Source of the DNA: Sporosarcina sp. Marseille-Q4943
GTDB lineage: Bacteria; Bacillota; Bacilli; Bacillales_A; Planococcaceae
Direction: 5' to 3'
NCBI RefSeq assembly: GCF_943736995.1
Contig: NZ_OX031157.1
Coordinates: forward strand, 558,001 to 622,000
DNA: 64,000 bases
Within the stretch, counting starts at the first letter, position 1, and every line of letters begins with the position of its first letter. The notes under the pieces were generated by a model, which made no database searches, was not told the DNA's origin, and saw only the letters and a program-made list of their open reading frames with translations. Shown here piece by piece: positions 43,560 through 51,705 of the stretch. The position numbers were made by a program, and so were the translations under genes.

Positions 43560-44354
43560 CTATTTTTCAAAAACTTGATGGAGCACTTTTTTGGATTCGA
43601 CATTGTTCAGGTTCTTATAAATGCAGTTGTTCGGCTTAGTTCGAAGCGTTTTGGCAAATGAGTTTGCTAATTCCGCTTCGCCGACTACGTATAATTCCTT
43701 CCAGTTACGATCTTTCCGCATCTTTTCGACGGTTACGCCAAGTTCTTTATAAAAACGTTCAAGATTTTCTCGTAGACGATCATCGAGGCCATCACTCTGG
43801 CCTCCTCCAGCACCGCGTTGTAATGATGAACGCACGCTTTGTTGCTCTTTCCACACTTCTAGACCCGAGTCGAATTCATAAGTCTTCTCGTCATTCACAA
43901 ATCCCATCGCCGTATCCAAAATACGCACATCTCCAAAGCTCGGTAGGATGATGCCCGCCTCTGGATAAGCCTTTAACATATACTCCATTTCTTCAACTAC
44001 CGGATGGTCTTCCCAGTGGAAGCTTGTCTTTACTTGCACTTGCACATAATGAACTGACCATAATTCAGGATCTAAAGACGCAAAAATAACGACCCCTTTA
44101 TTCAAGTCGTTTTGATTGTTTTCGATTTCCTTCGTTACTTTTTCCTTCAGTTTTTTATACGCTTTAATTTCTTTTTCATCTTTGGACGCTTCTAAATACT
44201 CGTGGATGCGCTTCAAACCGTTCTTCAAATGGATTTTCCATGCTCCATTTTGTTGTTCCGGGTCTGCAGGGTTCGTATTTAAGTACACACTCAACACACA
44301 GCGAGAATCACATTCGAATTCCTTCAATTTCTTCAGTTCTTCACTTAGTGACAT
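43560..44354 (-). CDS. VLRF1-type (bacterial eRF1/Vms1-like) release factor
   Basis: The 264-residue protein starts with RCVLSVYLNTNPADPEQ and has the eRF1-domain-2-like core (GVVIFASLDPELWSVHYV, EAGIILPSFGDVRILD). The loop SLQRGAGGGQSDGLDDRL contains a GGQ, the motif that triggers peptidyl-tRNA hydrolysis in eRF1 and in the Vms1/VLRF1 rescue factors. A C-terminal L7Ae-like part (ELYVVGEAELANSF) follows. A role in releasing peptides on stalled ribosomes or 50S subunits is inferred. AAGGAGG precedes the ATG. Confidence 0.83.
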   Translation of the reverse strand: MSLSEELKKLKEFECDSRCVLSVYLNTNPADPEQQNGAWKIHLKNGLKRIHEYLEASKDEKEIKAYKKLKEKVTKEIENNQNDLNKGVVIFASLDPELWSVHYVQVQVKTSFHWEDHPVVEEMEYMLKAYPEAGIILPSFGDVRILDTAMGFVNDEKTYEFDSGLEVWKEQQSVRSSLQRGAGGGQSDGLDDRLRENLERFYKELGVTVEKMRKDRNWKELYVVGEAELANSFAKTLRTKPNNCIYKNLNNVESKKVLHQVFEK

Positions 44355-44444
44355 ATATCCCGAACCTCCTTATAGTATGCTTCTTTATAACATACCCTTT
44401 CCCCACCAATCTAAAACGGGAGGTTCAGTAATACGTCGGTAGGT

Positions 44445-44705
44445 TTAATCCAATTTCACCCTCAGAACTTGCCCGGTTACTGCATCTACTCTCACTTCAT
44501 ATTTAGCGCCTTGATTTGTCCGGATTTCAATTTCATATTGCAAAACACCGTCATCAAATTCCAATTCGGCCTTGATGGCTTCACCAGGCACACGCTGCAA
44601 CGCAATCTCTATTGCCCGAACCATTGAGATTCGGCGGAATCTTGGATTTTGCCAGTTGCCTTCCCAATTAGGATTCACGTTATTCGTTTCGTTAATGTTA
44701 TTCAT
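44445..44705 (-). CDS. PepSY domain protein
   Basis: An 86-residue product. An Asn-rich N-terminus (NNINETNNVNPN) is followed by a single PepSY domain (VRAIEIALQRVPGEAIKAELEF through GQVLRVKLD). PepSY units inhibit or chaperone peptidases. No signal peptide is visible. GGAGGC precedes the ATG. The function of single-domain cytosolic versions is unknown. Confidence 0.82.
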   Translation of the reverse strand: MNNINETNNVNPNWEGNWQNPRFRRISMVRAIEIALQRVPGEAIKAELEFDDGVLQYEIEIRTNQGAKYEVRVDAVTGQVLRVKLD

Positions 44706-44840
44706 TCAATTTTAGCCTCCAAACATTTTTGACGTTCATGTTCAGCATATTCAACGTGACGTGAAATGTGCCCGATTCGGCATAAAACAATGTTCGAAAG
44801 CCATAGTATGTAGGATAGCAAATTGAAAGGAGCGACAACG

Positions 44841-44996
44841 ATGGGAAGAGATAACCATAATAATAAAACAGGCGGAAACAACAAAAATTCCTTGCCACAA
44901 ACGCCAAAAAACCAGAAAATCAAACCTGGTGATATGAATGAAGAGATCGCGAAGGAATTTGCCGAGCTGCGTAAGGCGAAAAAGAAAAAACAATAA
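44841..44996 (+). CDS. Small basic protein, YfhD-like (51 aa)
   Basis: ATG 44841, preceded by AAAGGAGCG, opens 51 codons to TAA 44996. The product is very basic and Asn/Lys-rich (GRDNHNNKTGGNNKNSLPQTPKN) with a helical, charged end (EEIAKEFAELRKAKKKKQ). The NKNSLPQTPKN segment resembles the YfhD family of small Bacillus proteins. A terminator follows within 20 bases. Confidence 0.72.
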   Translation: MGRDNHNNKTGGNNKNSLPQTPKNQKIKPGDMNEEIAKEFAELRKAKKKKQ

Positions 44997-45015
44997 ATGA
45001 CTTTAAATAGTATGC

Positions 45016-45050
45016 CCCTACATCCTTTGTCCGATGTAGGGGTATTTTTT
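45016..45050 (+). terminator. Intrinsic terminator after the YfhD-like gene
   Basis: CCCCTACATC/GATGTAGGGG stem followed by ATTTTTTT. Confidence 0.93.
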
Positions 45051-45101
45051 TGATGTACCATAAAGTTTTGCTCGGATTTTAAGGCATTACGTCGCCTGGT
45101 G

Positions 45102-45164
45102 ATCGATAACTCTTTTGAATTGATTGACAACTCATGGGAAATAATCGATAACTGCTATTGTTCT
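45102..45164. repeat. Three tandem 21-bp repeats (ATCGATAACTC type)
   Basis: Units start at 45102, 45123 and 45144, each with the core AT(C/T)GA(T/C)AACT(C/G) and a variable second half. They lie in the 250-base gap between the YfhD-like gene and the end of the long minus-strand gene run. Confidence 0.7.
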
Positions 45165-45201
45165 TAAACTTTTTTCGTAGGAAATCTTTTTCATTAAAAT
45201 A

Positions 45202-45239
45202 AGCCTAATATCTCCGCTGCAAGGAAGGAATTAGGCTTT
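45202..45239 (-). terminator. Terminator of the thirteen-gene minus-strand run
   Basis: AAGCCTAAT/ATTAGGCTT stem; on the minus strand it is followed by ATTTTAATG. It lies just after the PP2C-like gene. Confidence 0.7.
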
Positions 45240-45250
45240 GATCAATTAGT

Positions 45251-46048
45251 TCACTTAACTTCAACAAGGTCGCTTGGAATGCTGCCTTGTTTCGATATTT
45301 TCACCGTCCAGCCAATCATGGTCGTACTGTCTCTTACATTGCACTCTTCAATTTTATTCTGAATTAAAGAGAAGGCAGTTTTAAGTTGGCCGGCATCCAA
45401 TATATTTACTAGCTCCATTGAATTCGAAAAGGGTTCACCCGGACATTCAAGTAAGCCATCCGTCGTAATAAAGATGCGATTGACCCCTTCCCGTAATTCC
45501 CGAACTCCTGAAGAGAAGCATGGGATGGCTTTTCCAAACGTATTTACATTGCCAATCCACTCATAGAACTGCCTCTGATTCAACTGGAATTGATTCAGCC
45601 CAATTAAATCAGGATGAAAAACGTACACTACGCAATCTCCGACAGAGAACCACCATAGATAGTTTTCTTTACGGATACAGATCAGACAAGCCGTCTCTCC
45701 TTTGACCCTCTTGCATTGATCAAGAAATTCGGCACTTTGGAAGATGGATAGAAGCTTTTCTTTCACATGGTGAAATCCCGGCAACAATATCAATCTTATA
45801 AGTTCATGTTCGAACTCTTCTAATGTCCGAATGATCAGTTCAGCACTTTCGGCACTATAATGCGCGTCTAAAATCGTTGCAAATTCCCAATCAGCTCCTA
45901 CCCAAACAACGCAGCCATCCTCATTTTTATATTGACCGGCGGAGGAATTTCCACCAAACCGACCAACCACCAAGCGCTCAACCAATTGAACATCTTTCTC
46001 GTCAATAAAATCCTTTTCACTTCCCACCCAGGAAAACCTATTATGCAT
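45251..46048 (-). CDS. PP2C-like protein phosphatase-fold protein
   Basis: About 265 residues. The order of motifs follows PP2C phosphatases: GADWEFATILDAHYSAESAELI (where DGHGG is expected), FSVGDCVVYVF, RIFITTDGLLE and DSTTMIGWTV. The four metal-site aspartates appear to be kept, but the DGHGG loop reads DAHYS. It probably dephosphorylates a protein or small molecule; the target is unknown. GGTGGGAG precedes ATG 46048, which overlaps the end of the HIT gene. It is the last gene of the long run. Confidence 0.7.
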   Translation of the reverse strand: MHNRFSWVGSEKDFIDEKDVQLVERLVVGRFGGNSSAGQYKNEDGCVVWVGADWEFATILDAHYSAESAELIIRTLEEFEHELIRLILLPGFHHVKEKLLSIFQSAEFLDQCKRVKGETACLICIRKENYLWWFSVGDCVVYVFHPDLIGLNQFQLNQRQFYEWIGNVNTFGKAIPCFSSGVRELREGVNRIFITTDGLLECPGEPFSNSMELVNILDAGQLKTAFSLIQNKIEECNVRDSTTMIGWTVKISKQGSIPSDLVEVK

Positions 46049-46487
46049 CGGCTCCCACCAAGTACGAGCGGATACGTTCACATAACTTGATTATCTCGCG
46101 ATTCCCTCCAATTGGTGCTTCGAACCATTCACGGACTGCCATTGGTCCCCAAAATTGTTCGGGGGTACCCGGATAGCGCGGAACAATATGCATATGCAAG
46201 TGAGGGACAGAATTTCCAGATACGATAGAGTAAATATGCTCCGCCCCTTCAGTCACCATGAGTGCCTTGCTCACTCGTGCTATTATACTTCCAAACGCCT
46301 TCGCTTCTTCCTCATTCATATCTCCAAGTGTTGGCGCATGTCTTTTTAGGTCAATCATCAGATGTCCTAGATAACCGGGTTGTCCATTATTGTCAATATG
46401 GCCAACGTATACAAACTCATCTTCATAGATTGTGATGCCATCCGTTTGTAATTCTCCCCGATGTTTTTTGCAAATGAAACATTCCAT
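46041..46487 (-). CDS. HIT family protein
   Basis: A 148-residue nucleotide hydrolase/transferase with the histidine triad HLHMHIVPR. CFICKKH at the N-terminus suggests a zinc site as in the Fhit/GalT-like branch. YLGHLMIDLKRHAPTLGDM is typical of HIT proteins. It hydrolyses nucleotide adducts or dinucleoside polyphosphates. GGGGGATG before ATG 46487 sets the start. Confidence 0.88.
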   Translation of the reverse strand: MECFICKKHRGELQTDGITIYEDEFVYVGHIDNNGQPGYLGHLMIDLKRHAPTLGDMNEEEAKAFGSIIARVSKALMVTEGAEHIYSIVSGNSVPHLHMHIVPRYPGTPEQFWGPMAVREWFEAPIGGNREIIKLCERIRSYLVGADA

Positions 46488-46508
46488 TCTCTCATCCCCC
46501 ATTATCGA

Positions 46509-46850
46509 CTAAAACGAGCCAATATCCAATCCTTCAGATTCAATGATAATTGCTTTCATTCCATTTTCCGTTGTCGTTTCATGGCCTTCCCCTTTTCCCC
46601 ATAAGACGACATCCCCTGCCGAGACCTTCACCTTTTCTTCATTACCTGTCCGGACCCAGCCTTCGCCTTCAAGAATGATCACCATTTGAGGGACCGATGC
46701 TTCGTGATATCCAACTAATCCATTTTTGGGTAAATCCATTATCCCGACATGTGATGGCTTTTCAGTCATCAGGATTTTTCTCATGATCATTCTTGAATCA
46801 TACTGTGTGATGTTTTTCCCCTCTAGTTCGTCCAAACGGATTATCTTCAT
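46509..46850 (-). CDS. Small single-domain cupin
   Basis: A 113-residue cupin with GLVGYHEASVPQMVIILEGEGWVRTG and SAGDVVLWGKGEGHETTTE. The metal ligands H, Q/E and H are partly kept. Possible roles are sugar or small-molecule sensing or isomerisation. It overlaps the end of the upstream Nudix gene by four bases and is 21 bases before the HIT gene. Confidence 0.82.
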   Translation of the reverse strand: MKIIRLDELEGKNITQYDSRMIMRKILMTEKPSHVGIMDLPKNGLVGYHEASVPQMVIILEGEGWVRTGNEEKVKVSAGDVVLWGKGEGHETTTENGMKAIIIESEGLDIGSF

Positions 46851-47335
46851 TTCCATCCCCCTCCACCTTGTATGGGAATTTCAGTGTTCAATTTTCGAAC
46901 AAAGTCCCTTATCATTGGTTTATCTGGATTACTTAAATTCTCAGGAAGGTCTTTGCAATGAAAGAAATTCAGCTTCACACCTTCATTTTCATCACATTTC
47001 AATTCCCCTTGGAAACACCGGCAAACGAATGTAGCTACAACGTTATACACTTTATCACCATGTGGATATCGATAATAAAGTTCCTTTCCAGAATAGACGT
47101 TGAAAAATAATAATTCGTTTGCAATTAGATTCGTTTCCTCATAGAGCTCCCGCTTTGCCACATCTTCCAAGGATTCTCCGAAATCCATTGAACCCCCGGG
47201 TAACCCCCAGCAGTTATTATCCGTCCGAAGTTGTAAAAGGATTCGATTCTCTGAATCAACTACAATTACATTCGCACCAACCAAGATAATTGGCCGTGAA
47301 CCAATTAGGTTTCTCAATTCACTTACATGTCCCAT
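46847..47335 (-). CDS. Nudix hydrolase (paralogue 1)
   Basis: A 162-residue protein with the Nudix box GGSMDFGESLEDVAKRELYEETNL (G-x5-E-x7-REL-x-EE). It begins MGHVSELRNLIGSRPIILVG, very like the Nudix enzyme at 48689, so the pair arose by duplication. Substrates could be nucleoside diphosphate derivatives. TAGGAG lies before the ATG. Confidence 0.88.
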   Translation of the reverse strand: MGHVSELRNLIGSRPIILVGANVIVVDSENRILLQLRTDNNCWGLPGGSMDFGESLEDVAKRELYEETNLIANELLFFNVYSGKELYYRYPHGDKVYNVVATFVCRCFQGELKCDENEGVKLNFFHCKDLPENLSNPDKPMIRDFVRKLNTEIPIQGGGGWK

Positions 47336-47354
47336 ACGATACTCCTAACTTCTA

Positions 47355-48209
47355 TCAATCTCTTTTAAATGCAGGACTTAACTCGCTCCACACATCAAAT
47401 CGATTTCCGTCTACATCCGAGAATACAAAATTGATACCTGCATGTCCTCTTTTTTCAATCTCTCCTACCTTCACATCCCGCTCCATTAATTCTTCATGAA
47501 GCATTTTTAAAGCCTCTTCCCCATCGACTTCAAAAGTGAGGGAAAAGCGCTCATTCCCGTACACATCTGAGAAGTTAGCAGTCTCATTTTCTTTTGCATG
47601 CACCAAAAAGAAACTTTGATCGGCCAAATTCAATATCGCCTTGTCTTGATCCTGATAAGTCAATTGTGCATCTAACTTATCAACGTACCAAGAGGCTGCC
47701 CGTTCAACATTGAATACAGGAATATACATAGTGCCAACCCTAAGTAATTTAGGGTTCACTCGCTCGACTTTATGTTTCACATCAACTAACTCAAAGCGTT
47801 CACAGACTAGCAACATATCTTCGGTGAACTCTAATCCAACTTTGCCGAGTTCCCGTTTGAAGTAGCGTTCATGAATCTCCTTCCAATTCCGATAAGACCC
47901 ATCACCTTCCGCCAAAGCAAACTCTTCCGTCACTTCATTCATTGGTATAACGGAAATATCCACCGTTTTAATAATTGCAACCGGCTCTTCATGACTATTG
48001 AGGATGATGCTGTACTCATCCACGGTTGGAATAGGTTCATTCTCCATTTCATAAAGTACATGCGCTGAACAAGTCGCGGTCTTCCTCCCTTCAATCACCG
48101 ATTGAGCTAACTCATCCGCTGCTTCTCCAAACATCCATGCACTGACTAATCCAGGTCGTTCTTTCTCACCCCAAAATTGATTCCAATAGTCCTTTGCAGC
48201 TTGATTCAT
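47355..48209 (-). CDS. ASCH domain fused to a VOC (glyoxalase-fold) domain
   Basis: The 284-residue product has two parts. Residues 1-~145 form an ASCH domain (WMFGEAADELAQSVIEGRKTATCSAH, FALAEGDGSYRNWKEIHERYF), an RNA-binding-like fold. Residues ~155-284 form a single VOC domain (VGTMYIPVFNVERAASWYVDKL through INFVFSDVDGNRFDVWSELS). The fusion is unusual; the two domains occur separately in most genomes. It overlaps the SRPBCC gene by four bases. Function unknown. Confidence 0.82.
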   Translation of the reverse strand: MNQAAKDYWNQFWGEKERPGLVSAWMFGEAADELAQSVIEGRKTATCSAHVLYEMENEPIPTVDEYSIILNSHEEPVAIIKTVDISVIPMNEVTEEFALAEGDGSYRNWKEIHERYFKRELGKVGLEFTEDMLLVCERFELVDVKHKVERVNPKLLRVGTMYIPVFNVERAASWYVDKLDAQLTYQDQDKAILNLADQSFFLVHAKENETANFSDVYGNERFSLTFEVDGEEALKMLHEELMERDVKVGEIEKRGHAGINFVFSDVDGNRFDVWSELSPAFKRD

Positions 48210-48664
48210 TGTTGTCTCCCCTCTTCTTCCGCAACCCTTTTTACTCGCTGAACAAAATCGACAACAACTTTATCATTTGCAAACAGTAAAAATAACTTTA
48301 CGAACCATTTCAACGGTCTGTTAGTTGTTGTATATATAAATCTAGTTTTATCATCATCAACCTTTACAAGGTCATATCCAGCCGTTATCTCAAACATTCC
48401 ACCAAGCGTAAAGCCGACTTTCATCTTTTTTTCGCTTGGAGCATCTAAATAGTCGAGTGTTTCAACCTCATACTCCATGACTCGCTTGCCTTCTTTATAC
48501 TTTTGTAAATAAATACTTCCAACCTTTTCTTCTGTAAGGGTGACGGGTTCATTCGAGACGACTTGCGGCATAATCTTTTGCATGTTTTCCAATGAGCCGT
48601 CAAGGTACTTCCAAACATGCTCAATCGGCGCATCAATCACAATTTCCTTCGTCCACTGCTTCAT
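48206..48664 (-). CDS. SRPBCC (START-like/polyketide cyclase) family protein
   Basis: A 152-residue hydrophobic-ligand-binding fold (KEIVIDAPIEHVWKYLDGS, YDLVKVDDDKTRFIYTTTNRPLKW, and a C-terminal helix VDFVQRVKRVAEEEG). The ligand is unknown. AAGGAGATG before ATG 48664 sets the start; an upstream start at 48688 reaches back to the preceding gene's stop. Confidence 0.82.
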   Translation of the reverse strand: MKQWTKEIVIDAPIEHVWKYLDGSLENMQKIMPQVVSNEPVTLTEEKVGSIYLQKYKEGKRVMEYEVETLDYLDAPSEKKMKVGFTLGGMFEITAGYDLVKVDDDKTRFIYTTTNRPLKWFVKLFLLFANDKVVVDFVQRVKRVAEEEGRQQ

Positions 48665-48688
48665 ATAAACATCTCCTTTTCTTGACAA

Positions 48689-49165
48689 CTAGTTAACGGT
48701 ACTCAAAAATGAATAATGTTTTAAAAGAAATTCGTCCAATATCTCCCTATGACTTTTCACGATATTCTCAGGCAACTCATGAGGATGAAAATAGTTAAAT
48801 TGAATGGATTCACCCTGATCGACCACTAAGTCCCCTTTTGTATTTTCCGCATAATAAGCGGTTGTCACTACAAAGAATTCATCCCCATTTGCGGCTCGAA
48901 CGAAATGTTCTGGGCCGGAATAAACATTGATCAATTTCAATTCATCCACTAGCAGCTGAGTCTCCTCGAATAGCTCACGTCTCGCCACATCCTCCGTCGA
49001 TTCCCCTAATTCCATTAATCCGCCAGGAATTCCCCAAGCACCTTCGGGAAATCTCCGCTGTTGCAGCAATAGTCTTCCCTGTTCATCAACAATGACTACG
49101 ACCGAACCGACAAATATTAGTGGCCGATGTCCAACAATTTTTCGTAGATCTTCTATATACCCCAT
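48689..49165 (-). CDS. Nudix hydrolase (paralogue 2)
   Basis: A 158-residue enzyme with Nudix box GGLMELGESTEDVARRELFEETQL. Start MGYIEDLRKIVGHRPLIFVGS and INVYSGPEHFVRA parallel the paralogue at 46847. It starts 17 bases after the beta-clamp gene. Confidence 0.88.
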   Translation of the reverse strand: MGYIEDLRKIVGHRPLIFVGSVVVIVDEQGRLLLQQRRFPEGAWGIPGGLMELGESTEDVARRELFEETQLLVDELKLINVYSGPEHFVRAANGDEFFVVTTAYYAENTKGDLVVDQGESIQFNYFHPHELPENIVKSHREILDEFLLKHYSFLSTVN

Positions 49166-49182
49166 TTCAAAGCCCCCTTAGG

Positions 49183-50313
49183 TTATGTTCGCAATGGTGA
49201 AATCAACTGCACGTACGACGAATTACCTTCCGGCTCAATGACAGCCGGTTTCATCAATCCACAAAAACTGATTGTCACCTGTTCTTCCTGTATCTCTTTT
49301 AACGCTTCAAGTAAAAATCTACCGTCGAAGGTCATATCAATAGCTGGGATCCCTTCTACCCTGCTTAATCTTTGTTTTTCTTCGATCATTCCGATTCCTG
49401 TTGAGAGTGTTGCTATTTTCAAAACATTAGTCTCAATCATCGACAAGTGCACATTGTTATGCTTCCATTCCTCAGAAAAGACGCAAGCCCGGTCAATCCC
49501 TGCTATCAACGCCTTTGTGTTCAACGTCATCTTCGTCACAATGCCGGTCGGAATTAATGATTTGGTGTTCGGATAGTTCCCTTCAATTAATACAGAATAC
49601 AAGATCGTGTTTCCTGTTGAAAACACAATCATATTCTTCGCTATCGAAATATGTACTGTAGCAAAGCCGGATTCTTTCAAATGTAATAGTTCCATTAAGC
49701 TTTTACTTGGAACAACGAATGAATGAGACCCTTCACTGTTAGTGATTCGTATCTCGCTACGCGACAGGCGATGAGAGTCAGTTGCAGTACAAATAAGCTT
49801 ATTCTTTTCAAACTCCATCTTCACACCTGTTAGCACCGGCTTCGCTTCACTTTTAGAGACAGCAAATATCGTCTGTTTGACCACTTCTCTTAACGAGGAA
49901 AAATCAGCCTCAACAGAATAAAGTATTTTGATCTCCGGCAGTTTTGGATACTCGACTGCAGCTAAGCCATTCAGTCTCGTTATAATATCACCAGACCTAA
50001 TGAGTACTGACTGCATATTGTCAGATGAGATCTCAATGTCATCAGGCAGTTTTTTTAGGAGATTCATAAAATGCTTTGACAATACAACAACGCTTCCAGC
50101 TTCATGCACTTCAACGACTGTTTCTCCATTTATCTGCAAAGGGATTTTCTTTTCAATAAACACTTCTGAATTTCCGCCAGTTAAAACAGCGCCGTCTTTG
50201 TTTGCTTCTATTTTTATTCCAGACAGGATCGGGAGCAGAGTTTTATTCGAACATAATTTATGGAGTTCGGAAACAATCTTCGTAAATAAAGAGTTATTTA
50301 TGGTGAATCTCAT
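49183..50313 (-). CDS. DNA polymerase III beta clamp paralogue
   Basis: A 376-residue sliding clamp with three clamp domains. Recognisable stretches are NKTLLPILSGIKIEANKDG, SEAKPVLTGVKMEFEKNKL, ATDSHRLSRSEI (the ATDSHRL hallmark) and the end PAVIEPEGNSSYVQLISPLRT. The peptide-binding end P-L-R is kept. The gene is not beside dnaA, recF or gyrB, so it should be a second copy next to the main dnaN elsewhere. A second clamp is known in some Bacillus species. It sits inside an operon of nucleotide-handling genes. Confidence 0.88.
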   Translation of the reverse strand: MRFTINNSLFTKIVSELHKLCSNKTLLPILSGIKIEANKDGAVLTGGNSEVFIEKKIPLQINGETVVEVHEAGSVVVLSKHFMNLLKKLPDDIEISSDNMQSVLIRSGDIITRLNGLAAVEYPKLPEIKILYSVEADFSSLREVVKQTIFAVSKSEAKPVLTGVKMEFEKNKLICTATDSHRLSRSEIRITNSEGSHSFVVPSKSLMELLHLKESGFATVHISIAKNMIVFSTGNTILYSVLIEGNYPNTKSLIPTGIVTKMTLNTKALIAGIDRACVFSEEWKHNNVHLSMIETNVLKIATLSTGIGMIEEKQRLSRVEGIPAIDMTFDGRFLLEALKEIQEEQVTISFCGLMKPAVIEPEGNSSYVQLISPLRT

Positions 50314-50334
50314 GAATATGCTCCTCTAGCATGA

Positions 50335-50628
50335 TTAACCATCAATCCAATACTCCTTCCCATCATCGGTACGATGCATGAACCCAGAGTCGATAAAGAA
50401 GCGTCGAATGGTTGCAAAGTCTGGATAAATCTCTTTAAGAATCGCATTTATCTCCTTTTCCAAATACACTTTACCAACTTCGAATCGCCGAATTATTTCT
50501 TGGGCAATGATATACTTTCTTTTGTCTTTGCTTGGAAACGTATCAAGCGGACCATCTAATCCTTTTCTAAAATAACTTTTTAACACTTTCTCTCTTTCTA
50601 TTTCAGTAACATGAAATCTCTCTTTCAT
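50335..50628 (-). CDS. DUF2087 domain protein
   Basis: A 97-residue protein matching DUF2087 (KSYFRKGLDGPLDTFPSKDKRK, FEVGKVYLEKEINAILKEIYPDF, IRRFFIDSGFMHRTDDGKEYW). The family is often joined to regulators and has a small winged-helix-like fold; function unknown. AAAAGGAATG precedes ATG 50628. Confidence 0.86.
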   Translation of the reverse strand: MKERFHVTEIEREKVLKSYFRKGLDGPLDTFPSKDKRKYIIAQEIIRRFEVGKVYLEKEINAILKEIYPDFATIRRFFIDSGFMHRTDDGKEYWIDG

Positions 50629-50661
50629 ATTAATCATTCCTTTTGTTCTTTTTCTACACAA

Positions 50662-51141
50662 CTACCATGTCTTGTCCAGTTTGTCTGAATAGAAACTAAT
50701 TGCTCTCTCATAAGATTTAATATCCGGATCGTTAGTAGTTTGGACAAGGCATGCGAGAAGAATCTCCATCGCCTCTACATGTTCCCCAACGTTATATAAA
50801 GTCATGGCATAGAAAGTCTTCAATGCATTGTTTTCGGGAAAACGCACTAACCCACTTTCAAAGACAGTCTTTGACTTTTTATATTTACCCAATGTTCGGT
50901 ATGTACTTCCGAGTCCAATAATTGCACCTAAGGCATCTTCGTCATTCAATCCCAATTGAAGCGCTTTTTCATAATAAGGGACGGCTTCCGCTTCCTTTCC
51001 TAAAACGTCAAAGCTACATGCACATTGGTAGTTGATTTCGGCACTTCTCGGATCATCCTTTGCCAATGCCTGTAGAATTTCATTCGATTCTGTGAGTTTT
51101 CCTTCGCTACGTAGCACGATAGCTTTTGATAGATTATCCAT
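50662..51141 (-). CDS. Tetratricopeptide repeat protein
   Basis: About 159 residues with four TPR-like helix pairs (AIVLRSEGKLTESNEILQALAKDDP, VPYYEKALQLGLNDEDAL, RTLGKYKKSKTVFESGL, YNVGEHVEAMEILLACL). It resembles the Bacillales group of TPR proteins of unknown function. AAGGGTG precedes ATG 51141. Confidence 0.84.
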   Translation of the reverse strand: MDNLSKAIVLRSEGKLTESNEILQALAKDDPRSAEINYQCACSFDVLGKEAEAVPYYEKALQLGLNDEDALGAIIGLGSTYRTLGKYKKSKTVFESGLVRFPENNALKTFYAMTLYNVGEHVEAMEILLACLVQTTNDPDIKSYERAISFYSDKLDKTW

Positions 51142-51154
51142 GATTGTCACCCTT

Positions 51155-51694
51155 CTAATCCCCCCTTACTAGTAATAGATGCTCATGAGTCATTTCAAGT
51201 AGTTCAAAGCTGTTTTCGGCTACCATCGTTTTAATTCGATCAAACTCCGTCCATGCAAGCTCAAATTCATCATAAGTTATTATTTGACTGTCGAGCGCAG
51301 CTCCTAATTCGTCAATATCTTTCTCTATTATTTCGCCACTTGGCAGCACGATCAGATCCAAAAATAAATCATCCATCCATGGACCATTCGTCGAACAATA
51401 GCCATTCTTCCTGCAAATATCGATATACCATTGGACAATTTGGCCAGTTGAATCAAACATCGTCGTCACCGAAAATTGCTTTCCATCGGGAAAATGCTGA
51501 AGCCAGCTGTAGCCTTTGTCAGCAATGCAAACTGACCGACCTCTATAATTTTTATAAAGCGGCTCGGTCACATTGTGGATTTGAAGCAAAGTGATATACC
51601 CTTCAAATTGTGATGTTGAAATATATTTTTCTACATATCCTCTCTCCACAATCCGTTTCCAATCATACCTACTGCCGAATTTGCGCTTTAACAT
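51155..51694 (-). CDS. DUF402 domain protein
   Basis: A 179-residue protein with the DUF402 core (GYSWLQHFPDGKQFSVTTMFDSTGQIVQWYIDIC, then WMDDLFLDLIVLPSGEIIEKDIDEL). This core is shared with FomD-like and Ntdp-like nucleoside phosphatases that use an Asp-rich metal site. The acidic residues DDLFLDLIV and DIDEL are kept. A nucleotide phosphatase role is inference. GGGGGAT precedes the ATG. Confidence 0.83.
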   Translation of the reverse strand: MLKRKFGSRYDWKRIVERGYVEKYISTSQFEGYITLLQIHNVTEPLYKNYRGRSVCIADKGYSWLQHFPDGKQFSVTTMFDSTGQIVQWYIDICRKNGYCSTNGPWMDDLFLDLIVLPSGEIIEKDIDELGAALDSQIITYDEFELAWTEFDRIKTMVAENSFELLEMTHEHLLLVRGD

Positions 51695-51705
51695 AATAAA
51701 TCCCC

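Noticed and set aside
44702..45130. 142-codon minus-strand frame
   Set aside because: It crosses the YfhD-like gene and its terminator and has no ribosome site.
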